Source: Acholeplasmataceae bacterium UBA5617 (GTDB taxonomy: Bacteria > Bacillota_I > Bacilli_A > Acholeplasmatales > Acholeplasmataceae). Taken from it: DNA of 9,690 nt. Below are positions 1 through 5,484 of the stretch, piece by piece. The notes beneath the pieces are model-generated. The model did no database searches and was not told the origin of the DNA. It was given only the letters and a program-made list of their open reading frames with translations. Position 1 is the first letter of the stretch. Each line of letters opens with the position of its first letter. The stretch covers positions 1 through 9,690 of the forward strand of contig DIKN01000091.1 in NCBI GenBank assembly GCA_002424575.1. The letters run 5' to 3'. The position numbers and the translations under genes were made by a program.

Positions 1-1712
1 TCTTGTGCATCTTTTTCGAGTGCTTCTTTGCGTGAACGAATGAGATCTAAGTCATGACCAGATAATGCACTTTCAAGATCTTTAATCAATCCTTCAAGTT
101 TAGTCTTCGTGGATGCATCCACTTCTTGACCTAAATCATGGATCGCTTTGTTGGTTTGGAAAATGAGGTTGGATGCTTCATTGCGTAAATCTGCTTCTTC
201 CCTCTTCTTCTTATCAGCTTCAGCTTGTTCTTCAGCTTCTTTCACCATGCGATCAATTTGATCTTTAGAAAGCGAACCAGAACCAGAAATGGTAATCTTT
301 TGTTCCTTGTTCGTGCCTAAATCTTTAGCTTTCACTGAGACAATACCGTTGGCATCGATATCAAAGGTAACTTCAATTTGAGGAACACCACGTGGAGCAG
401 CTGGAATATCAGCGAGTTGGAAACGTCCAAGTGTCTTATTATCCGAAGCCATGGACCGTTCACCTTGTAAAACATGAATATCTACAGCAGGTTGGTTATC
501 TGCAGCGGTTGAGAAGACTTGTGATTTGGATGTTGGGATGGTTGTGTTGCGTTCGATAAGTTTTGTGAAGACACCACCGAGTGTTTCAATACCTAATGAA
601 AGTGGGGTTACGTCAAGTAAAAGGACATCTTTAACATCACCCGCTAAGACACCACCTTGAATAGCAGCACCCATTGCGACCACTTCATCGGGGTTCACAC
701 TCTTATTGGGTTCTTTACCAAGTTCACGTTTAACCATTTCTTGAACAGATGGGGTACGTGTAGAACCACCGACCAATAAGACTTGGTCGATATCTTTAGG
801 TGTCATCTTCGCATCCGATAATGCGCGACGAACTGGACCGACGCAACGTTCAACGAGATGTGCAGTAAGTTCATTGAATTTTGCACGTGTCAATGTCTTT
901 TCAAGATGCAAGGGACCTGCTACACCCATGCTGATGAAGGGCAGAGAAATCTGAGAAGATGTAATACCTGAAAGTTCTTTTTTAGCACGTTCAGATGCAT
1001 CTTTTAAACGTTGAAGTGCCATCTTATCTTTAGATAAGTCTACACCATTTTCTTTCTTAAATTCATCAATTAAATAATTCATGATGACTTCATCATAATC
1101 ATCACCACCGAGGTGATTATCACCTGAGGTTGAGATGACTTCAAATGTTCCATCCGCTAAGCGAAGGATTGAGACGTCGAATGTTCCTCCACCTAAGTCG
1201 AAGACTAAGACTGTCTGTTCTTTGTCGGTCTTGTCGATACCATAAGCGAGTGCCGCAGCTGTGGGTTCGTTGATGATGCGTTTGACATCAAGACCTGCAA
1301 TCTTACCTGCATCTTTCGTTGCCTGACGTTGCGCGTCATTAAAATATGCGGGTACTGTGATGACCGCTTGAGTCACGGTTGCACCTAAGTAATCTTCAGC
1401 AGTCTTCTTCAAGTTCTGAAGAATCATGGCTGATATTTCTTGTGGGGTATACTTCTTTCCATTAATATCCACACGATAATTCATATCACCCATATGACGT
1501 TTAATGGATGAAACGGTGTTAGGGTTGGTGATGGCTTGGCGTTTTGCTACATCACCGACGCTGATATCTTCACCTTTGAAAGAGACGACTGATGGTGTTG
1601 TACGTCCACCTTCAGCGTTTGCGATCACTTTAACTTCGCTGCCTTCCATTACAGCGACGCAAGAGTTTGTCGTACCTAAGTCAATACCGATAATTTTATT
1701 TGTCTTTGCCAT
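1..1712 (-). CDS. dnaK: Hsp70 chaperone DnaK, C-terminus cut by the window edge
   Basis: ATP-dependent cytosolic chaperone that binds exposed hydrophobic peptides, working with DnaJ and GrpE. The visible 570 residues are open throughout. The ATPase domain spans about 1-360, with the phosphate-binding DLGTTNS at 11-17, DLGGGTFDVS at 172-181 and the adenosine-site GGSTRTP at 315-321. The interdomain linker DVLLLDVTPLSLG is at 362-374, the beta substrate-binding domain runs to about 480, and the helical lid follows. The N-terminal lobe is the compact Gram-positive form, without the roughly 24-residue insertion of Gram-negative DnaK. Family members are usually about 605-615 aa, so about 40 C-terminal residues lie outside. 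The ATG at 1712 is preceded by GGAG and GAGG motifs and lies inside the end of grpE (17-base overlap), suggesting translational coupling. It is the third gene of the HrcA-controlled operon; dnaJ would be expected next but is not in view. Confidence 0.98.
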   Translation of the reverse strand, partial: MAKTNKIIGIDLGTTNSCVAVMEGSEVKVIANAEGGRTTPSVVSFKGEDISVGDVAKRQAITNPNTVSSIKRHMGDMNYRVDINGKKYTPQEISAMILQNLKKTAEDYLGATVTQAVITVPAYFNDAQRQATKDAGKIAGLDVKRIINEPTAAALAYGIDKTDKEQTVLVFDLGGGTFDVSILRLADGTFEVISTSGDNHLGGDDYDEVIMNYLIDEFKKENGVDLSKDKMALQRLKDASERAKKELSGITSSQISLPFISMGVAGPLHLEKTLTRAKFNELTAHLVERCVGPVRRALSDAKMTPKDIDQVLLVGGSTRTPSVQEMVKRELGKEPNKSVNPDEVVAMGAAIQGGVLAGDVKDVLLLDVTPLSLGIETLGGVFTKLIERNTTIPTSKSQVFSTAADNQPAVDIHVLQGERSMASDNKTLGRFQLADIPAAPRGVPQIEVTFDIDANGIVSVKAKDLGTNKEQKITISGSGSLSKDQIDRMVKEAEEQAEADKKKREEADLRNEASNLIFQTNKAIHDLGQEVDASTKTKLEGLIKDLESALSGHDLDLIRSRKEALEKDAQ

Positions 1713-2265
1713 TTTCCTCACTCCATTCGTTGATTTTGACCATGGCAGGTCTGATGAGTTGTTCTTTATACATGTAACCTTTTTGCACCACTTCAATCAC
1801 GATGCCGTTGGGTTGATCGGGATTTGATACTTTTTCAATCGCATGATGGAGATTAGGATCGAAGGGTTTATTTTTTGCTTCAATTTCCTTAATACCATCT
1901 GCTTGTAAAACGTTAAACAATTGATCATTGATCATTTTAAAACCGATTAAGAAGTTTCTTAAGAGTTCATTGTCCGTGGGCATGTTCACGATACGATCGA
2001 GTTGATCCAAGGGATTTAAGAGTTCGCTGATTAAAGATTTGCTGGCATATTTGCGATCTTGAATCCGTTCGTTATGCATCCGCTTTTTAAAGTTTTCAAG
2101 CTCTGCAAGATTTCTCAAGTATTTATCTTTATAATCTGCTATTTCTTTTTCTAATGCTTCAACCTGTTCTTTATGCTTGTTACGTCTTTCTTTTTTGGAT
2201 GCTTCATGCTCTACTTCTTCGTGCATGTCTTCCGTCTTTAGCTCTTTTTCTTTGTTTTCATCCAT
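1696..2265 (-). CDS. grpE: GrpE, nucleotide exchange factor of DnaK
   Basis: Releases ADP from DnaK to reset the chaperone cycle; acts as a cytosolic dimer. The 189-aa product starts with a charged, low-complexity stretch of about 30 residues and continues into a long coiled-coil helix carrying the family segment YLRNLAELENFKKR. It ends in the compact beta domain with the PFDPNLHHAI and GYMYKEQLIRPAMVKI motifs, which touch the DnaK ATPase lobe. Length matches the family (about 180-210 aa). Three nearby ATGs are possible (2274, 2271, 2265). I chose 2265 because the AAAGG Shine-Dalgarno sequence ends 9 bases before it but directly abuts the first ATG; the longest form would be 192 aa. The gene lies 16 bases after hrcA and overlaps dnaK by 17 bases. 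Confidence 0.96.
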   Translation of the reverse strand: MDENKEKELKTEDMHEEVEHEASKKERRNKHKEQVEALEKEIADYKDKYLRNLAELENFKKRMHNERIQDRKYASKSLISELLNPLDQLDRIVNMPTDNELLRNFLIGFKMINDQLFNVLQADGIKEIEAKNKPFDPNLHHAIEKVSNPDQPNGIVIEVVQKGYMYKEQLIRPAMVKINEWSEENGKDK

Positions 2266-2281
2266 GTTCATCATCCTTTAT

Positions 2282-3295
2282 CTATTTTTTATAGAGCTTT
2301 CCTAAATTGCTTGCGATATATTCGACAAGCGGGATCACTTTGTTATATTCCATACGTGTCGGCCCAACCACAGCAATCGTTCCATGTTCAAACTCACTGA
2401 TGCGATAAGGTATGGAAATCACGGTACAGTTTTCCATCGGGATCATCTGTAATTCACTACCAAACCGAATGCTTAACCCTTCATGATCACCGATCAATTT
2501 GACAAGGTCCCTTCGATCGAGCATATCGACAAAGCTCTTGATATGTTTGACATTGGTGAACTCGGGTTGATCAAAGACGTTGGTGACACCGGATAAATAG
2601 AAATTATCTTGTGCAAACTTCGAGAATGCATGAATAAACGAATGAATGAGTTGTGTCTGATACTCCATAAAGGTTTGAATTTCATTTTTCGCAAATTCAG
2701 CTTCAAGAATGTTGCTTGCTTCTGAAATCTTACGATTTTTGAGAAGATCATCCAGCGTTTTAATCACATCTTTGAGTTCATTGATATTCATTTCATCAGG
2801 AACACGAATGTTTTGATGTTGGACATGACCTTGATCGGTCACAATCAAAATCACAGCATCTTGTTCAGAGATGGGAATGAAATCTATTTTTTTAATGATA
2901 CTCCCTGACGATGAAGGTCCAACCGCCATCGCGGTGTAGTTGGTTAATTCAGACAGAAGATGAATGGCTTCCTCAACCGCAGCTTCACGTGCGAGTCGGT
3001 TTTTTAAAAAGATTTCATCAATCAATGGAAATTGCATCATCACATCGCTGTCGCGAGTCACAAGATGTTCCACATAATATCGATATCCTTTTTCAGATGG
3101 AACTCGACCCGATGAGGTATGTGTTTTCTCCAAATAACCCAGTTCTTCGAGTTGAGCCATATCGTAGCGGAGCGTCGCTGACGAAAAGTTGAGATAGGGC
3201 ATGTTGGTCAATGTTTTTGAACCAACAGGCTGTGCATCTTTAACATAAGCTTCTATAATCGCTTTTAAAATCAGTTTTTGACGGCTCGATAACAT
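2282..3295 (-). CDS. hrcA: Heat-inducible transcription repressor HrcA
   Basis: Repressor of class I heat-shock genes that binds the CIRCE operator and is kept active by the GroE chaperonin. The product is 337 aa, close to the usual 340-350. Residues 1 to about 75 form the winged-helix DNA-binding domain, with AQPVGSKTL at 21-29, the recognition-helix region SSATLRYDMAQLE at 38-50, and the wing SSGRVPSEKGYRYYV at 61-75. The remainder is the dimerisation and GAF-like domain, ending with the conserved GPTRMEYNKVIPLVEYI segment. Position 44 is Tyr where most HrcA proteins I recall have Asn (R-N-[DE]-M). The ATG at 3295 is preceded by GAGGTG at good spacing. It is the first gene of the operon, directly downstream of promoter and CIRCE, so it should be autoregulated. 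Confidence 0.97.
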   Translation of the reverse strand: MLSSRQKLILKAIIEAYVKDAQPVGSKTLTNMPYLNFSSATLRYDMAQLEELGYLEKTHTSSGRVPSEKGYRYYVEHLVTRDSDVMMQFPLIDEIFLKNRLAREAAVEEAIHLLSELTNYTAMAVGPSSSGSIIKKIDFIPISEQDAVILIVTDQGHVQHQNIRVPDEMNINELKDVIKTLDDLLKNRKISEASNILEAEFAKNEIQTFMEYQTQLIHSFIHAFSKFAQDNFYLSGVTNVFDQPEFTNVKHIKSFVDMLDRRDLVKLIGDHEGLSIRFGSELQMIPMENCTVISIPYRISEFEHGTIAVVGPTRMEYNKVIPLVEYIASNLGKLYKK

Positions 3296-3308
3296 GGGTT
3301 CACCTCGA

Positions 3309-3335
3309 TTAGCACTCTTTCTTTATTTGTGCCAA
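3309..3335 (-). promoter_or_regulatory. CIRCE operator, one arm degenerate
   Basis: Read on the minus strand, this is TTGGCACAA, a 9-base spacer, then GAGTGCTAA. The CIRCE consensus is TTAGCACTC-N9-GAGTGCTAA. The hrcA-proximal arm is perfect and the spacer is exactly 9, but the promoter-proximal arm matches at only 6 of 9 positions. The site overlaps the predicted transcription start and ends 13 bases before the hrcA ATG, the usual place for HrcA autorepression. The odd arm also belongs to a second inverted repeat, described separately. Confidence 0.88.
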
Positions 3336-3362
3336 TTTTATTGTACACGATGCATTTGGCAC
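3329..3362. repeat. 7-bp perfect inverted repeat spanning the heat-shock -10 box
   Basis: GTGCCAA at 3329-3335 and TTGGCAC at 3356-3362 (plus strand) are perfect inverted copies with 20 bases between them. The -10 box lies between the arms. The first copy is the degenerate CIRCE arm, and the second abuts the -35 box inside the promoter spacer. It may be an additional operator or only a chance match; the sequence alone cannot decide. Confidence 0.5.
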
Positions 3363-3368
3363 TGTCAA
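3340..3368 (-). promoter_or_regulatory. Sigma-A-type promoter of hrcA-grpE-dnaK
   Basis: Minus-strand -35 box TTGACA (3363-3368, perfect) and -10 box TACAAT (3340-3345, one mismatch) are separated by exactly 17 bases. Transcription should start around 3331-3335, inside the promoter-proximal CIRCE arm. Confidence 0.9.
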
Positions 3369-3389
3369 GGATTATGTGCTATTTTTCAT

Positions 3390-3416
3390 GAAAAAAGAAA
3401 AGACACATAGTGTCTT
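3390..3416 (-). terminator. Rho-independent terminator after the MBL-fold hydrolase gene
   Basis: On the minus strand, AAGACAC-TAT-GTGTCTT forms a 7-bp stem with a 3-base loop, followed by TTCTTTTTT. The stem includes the first two bases of the stop codon, so the hairpin begins immediately at the end of the reading frame. It separates this gene from the heat-shock promoter that starts about 20 bases further on. Confidence 0.85.
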
Positions 3417-4038
3417 ATTTGGTGTGCTGCTTCATCCATTTCACATAATAAGGATTATTCTTCTGCTCATAGCGTATTGTCGATGCATCATCATGACCAG
3501 GGTAGATTTTAATTGGAGTCGGTAATGATAAAAGCGTGAGCACACTTTTTCTAAGTTCTGGAAGATTTCCAGAATATAGATCGTGTCTACCTACCGATTC
3601 TTTAAAGAGTGTATCCCCAGTAAAAAGCTTTTGTTCATAAAGGAAAGAAAGTCCTCCCTTGGTATGACCAGGTGTATGGTAAACTTCAATCACATGATCA
3701 GCCAAAGGAATGGAATCTCCTTGTTTAACGTACCTTAAATCGAGTTGCTTCCGTTTATAAGGATGTGTTTTTGGCGCATAACCATTATATTGATCTTCAA
3801 ACAAAAGATGGGCATCGTCTTGATGCATGTAGATAGGTACATCAAAATGGCCAATCAGATCGACGTGATCCTGATGAGCGTGAGTCAATAAAATCGCTGA
3901 AAGCGTCCGATTTTCAAGTGCATGCATGATACTCTCATAATCATGCGACGGGTCGATCAAAACACATGTATCAAAGCGACAAATCAGATAAACATGGGAT
4001 AAATCATCATTTCCTTTGAATTGAATCATGGTCTTCAT
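3415..4038 (-). CDS. Metallo-beta-lactamase-fold hydrolase, glyoxalase II-like
   Basis: Probable cytosolic dinuclear-metal hydrolase of the small YqgX-like glyoxalase II group; members typically hydrolyse thioesters, but the substrate is not determined here. The 207 aa match the group's length of about 210. Metal ligands are visible: the H-x-H-x-D-H motif HAHQDH (53-58), PGHT with His125, GDTLF with Asp142, and YPGHDDAST with His182. GRHD at 150-153 is also typical. The C-terminal substrate-binding helical domain of full-length glyoxalase II is absent. The gene starts 28 bases after rpmG, just beyond a terminator-like hairpin, and I see no good Shine-Dalgarno: the bases before ATG 4038 are a T tract. 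The only candidate, GGAATAG, lies 12 bases upstream within the hairpin. An ATG three codons later (4029) has no better site. Confidence 0.9.
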   Translation of the reverse strand: MKTMIQFKGNDDLSHVYLICRFDTCVLIDPSHDYESIMHALENRTLSAILLTHAHQDHVDLIGHFDVPIYMHQDDAHLLFEDQYNGYAPKTHPYKRKQLDLRYVKQGDSIPLADHVIEVYHTPGHTKGGLSFLYEQKLFTGDTLFKESVGRHDLYSGNLPELRKSVLTLLSLPTPIKIYPGHDDASTIRYEQKNNPYYVKWMKQHTK

Positions 4039-4042
4039 TTAG

Positions 4043-4065
4043 AAAAAAAACTATTCCAAGAATAG
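4043..4065 (-). terminator. Terminator or attenuator between rpmG and the MBL hydrolase
   Basis: On the minus strand, CTATTC-TTG-GAATAG (6-bp stem, 3-base loop) is followed directly by eight T residues. It begins one base after the rpmG stop codon and ends five bases before the next ATG. The stem is short and AU-rich, so termination may be partial and read-through may supply the downstream gene, for which I see no convincing promoter of its own. Confidence 0.75.
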
Positions 4066-4066
4066 C

Positions 4067-4216
4067 TTATTTCTTTTCCTTGTGGATGGTGTACTTTCTT
4101 TCACGCGGGCAATACTTCTTTACTTCCATGCGCTCAGGGTGAGCTTTTTTGTTTTTGTTAGTATGATAGTTTTCTTCGCCGCATTCGGTACAAACCAATT
4201 TAACTAGGTCGCGCAT
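4067..4216 (-). CDS. rpmG: 50S ribosomal protein L33, three-cysteine variant
   Basis: Small protein of the large ribosomal subunit, near the exit-site region. The 49 aa are the normal length. Recognisable family segments are VCTECGEENYHTNKNKK (8-24) and the MEVKKYCP block (30-37). A zinc-ribbon L33 carries two CxxC pairs; here the first pair is intact (C9, C12), but the second is C36-P-R-E39, so one ligand cysteine is replaced by Glu. As far as I recall, some staphylococcal L33 copies carry a similar three-cysteine form. The frame is open further upstream, but ATG 4216 is chosen because it follows GGAGGG at ideal spacing, gives the family length, and the longer start (4270) would lie in the -35 box. 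Divergent from ispG. Confidence 0.96.
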   Translation of the reverse strand: MRDLVKLVCTECGEENYHTNKNKKAHPERMEVKKYCPRERKYTIHKEKK

Positions 4217-4241
4217 AATATCCCTCCAAACATACGTTAAC

Positions 4242-4270
4242 ATTATAACAAATCGCCTATTCTTTTTCAA
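4242..4270 (-). promoter_or_regulatory. Sigma-A-type promoter of rpmG
   Basis: Minus-strand -35 box TTGAAA (4265-4270) and perfect -10 box TATAAT (4242-4247) are separated by 17 bases. The predicted start lies near 4235, giving a leader of about 20 bases with a strong GGAGGG ribosome-binding site. Confidence 0.88.
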
Positions 4271-4293
4271 TCATTTTATGACTTAATTTTTAT

Positions 4294-4309
4294 TTGTCAT
4301 CCTTGTCAT
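4294..4309. repeat. Tandem TTGTCAT pair between divergent promoters
   Basis: Two exact copies of TTGTCAT (4294-4300 and 4303-4309) at a 9-base period lie in the rpmG/ispG divergent intergenic region, upstream of both predicted promoters. This could be a protein-binding site, but two 7-mers is weak evidence. Confidence 0.35.
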
Positions 4310-4330
4310 GGTTATTCAAGCATTTGGACG

Positions 4331-4358
4331 GTGACTTTTAGCCATTTTGTTCTATAAT
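4331..4358 (+). promoter_or_regulatory. Probable ispG promoter
   Basis: A perfect -10 box TATAAT (4353-4358) has a weak -35 candidate, GTGACT (4331-4336), at 16-base spacing. Transcription would start near 4365, right at the AGGTGA ribosome-binding site (4365-4370), so the leader would be only about 12 bases long. TTGGAC at 4324-4329 is too far upstream to serve as the -35 box. Confidence 0.65.
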
Positions 4359-4376
4359 TGACATAGGTGATAAAAA

Positions 4377-5435
4377 ATGATGCAACGCGAATCAAGCCGT
4401 CCCGTCAATGTAGGACCATATCAACTGGGCGGAAATCAAAAAGTTTATATTCAGAGCATGACCAATACATACACCAAGGACGTAGAATCAACCGTCAAAC
4501 AAATCAAACAATTGACCGATGCAGGTTGTGAAATCGTCAGAGTTGCTGTTTTAGATATGGTGGATGCTAAAGCATTGGGTGACATTAAAAAACAAATCAG
4601 TATTCCTTTGGTTGCTGATATTCACTTTGACTACCGTTTAGCACTTGAAGCGATCCATCAAGGGGTGGACAAGATTCGACTCAATCCAGGAAACATTCCA
4701 AAAAGAGAACATGTCATGGAAGTCGTTGAAGCGTGCAAAGCAAAACATATCCCCATTCGTATCGGTGTCAACAGCGGTTCTCTTCCTAATCGGATGGCAC
4801 CTACTGCAGAAAACATGGTAGAGACTGCAAGACATCACGTTGAAATCTTAGAATCGATGGGATTTTATGACATCGTGCTCTCCTTAAAAGCTACCGATAT
4901 GAAGCTGATGATTGAAGCTTACCGTTTAGCAGCGAAAACATTTCCTTATCCCCTTCATTTAGGTGTAACTGAAGCGGGAACCGCGTTCAGTGGTGCCATC
5001 AAGAGTGCCATGGGAATCGGGATCCTATTAGCTGAAGGGATTGGAAGCACGATTCGTGTCTCCTTAACGGATAACCCCGTCTTAGAGATACAAGCAGCCA
5101 AAGAGATTTTAAAAAATTTAGGTTTAAAAGATAAGGTCCCCAATCTGATCAGTTGTCCAACATGTGGGCGTATTCAATACGATATGATCGATATCGCAAA
5201 AAAGATTGAACAATACCTGTTGAAAGTCAACAAAACCATCAATGTAGCGATCATGGGATGTGCTGTTAACGGTCCCGGTGAAGCCAAGCATGCTGATATC
5301 GGTATCGCTGGTGGAAAAGGTGAAGCCATTTTGTTTCGACATGGGCAAATCATTAAAAAGATCAAAGAGTCTGAAGTTTATGATGTGTTAGTTGAAGAAA
5401 TCAACAACTTCGATGACTCAAAACATGATCGATAA
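4377..5435 (+). CDS. ispG: 4-hydroxy-3-methylbut-2-enyl diphosphate synthase IspG (GcpE)
   Basis: Iron-sulfur enzyme of the MEP isoprenoid pathway; converts 2-C-methyl-erythritol 2,4-cyclodiphosphate to HMBPP in the cytosol. The 352-aa product is the standard short bacterial two-domain form. The TIM-barrel domain carries IQSMTNT (25-31), DIHFDYRLAL (81-90), RLNPGNI (101-107) and VTEAG (197-201). The C-terminal cluster domain provides the [4Fe-4S] ligands Cys260 and Cys263 (SCPTCGR), Cys295 (MGCAVNGPGEA) and Glu302. Nothing essential appears missing. The start is ATG 4377 with AGGTGA upstream; a second ATG follows at once (4380) and could be used instead. The gene stands alone between the divergent rpmG and the convergent ABC-F operon. 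It implies the organism makes isoprenoids by the MEP rather than the mevalonate route, although no other pathway gene is in view. Confidence 0.97.
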   Translation: MMQRESSRPVNVGPYQLGGNQKVYIQSMTNTYTKDVESTVKQIKQLTDAGCEIVRVAVLDMVDAKALGDIKKQISIPLVADIHFDYRLALEAIHQGVDKIRLNPGNIPKREHVMEVVEACKAKHIPIRIGVNSGSLPNRMAPTAENMVETARHHVEILESMGFYDIVLSLKATDMKLMIEAYRLAAKTFPYPLHLGVTEAGTAFSGAIKSAMGIGILLAEGIGSTIRVSLTDNPVLEIQAAKEILKNLGLKDKVPNLISCPTCGRIQYDMIDIAKKIEQYLLKVNKTINVAIMGCAVNGPGEAKHADIGIAGGKGEAILFRHGQIIKKIKESEVYDVLVEEINNFDDSKHDR

Positions 5436-5446
5436 ATTCAGGAAAT

Positions 5447-5484
5447 AAAAACCACAAAGGTCCAAAGACGTTTCGTGGTTTTTT
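5447..5484. terminator. Bidirectional terminator between ispG and the ABC-F operon
   Basis: AAAAACCAC (5447-5455) pairs with GTGGTTTTT (5475-5483) as a 9-bp stem. The interior can pair further (AAA/TTT beside a bulged C, then GTC/GAC around a CAAA loop). Each strand ends in a run of five to six T residues, so the hairpin can stop both ispG transcription and the oppositely transcribed operon. It overlaps the stop codon of the ABC-F gene. Confidence 0.85.

Noticed and set aside
1504..1827. Plus-strand open frame of about 107 codons opposite dnaK and grpE
   Set aside because: It lies antisense to two well-supported genes, has no ribosome-binding site, and its composition is explained by their codon use.
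2494..2751. Alternative-frame open stretch inside hrcA
   Set aside because: It overlaps a fully conserved HrcA reading frame and has no protein-like features.
4217..4270. Upstream extension of L33 to 67 aa
   Set aside because: The extended start lies in the -35 box of the rpmG promoter, and the family length of 49 aa with GGAGGG supports ATG 4216.
4358..4363. TTGACA just before ispG as a -35 box
   Set aside because: A -10 element at 16-18 bases would fall inside the ispG coding sequence, and none is visible there; the hexamer overlaps the -10 box of the better candidate.
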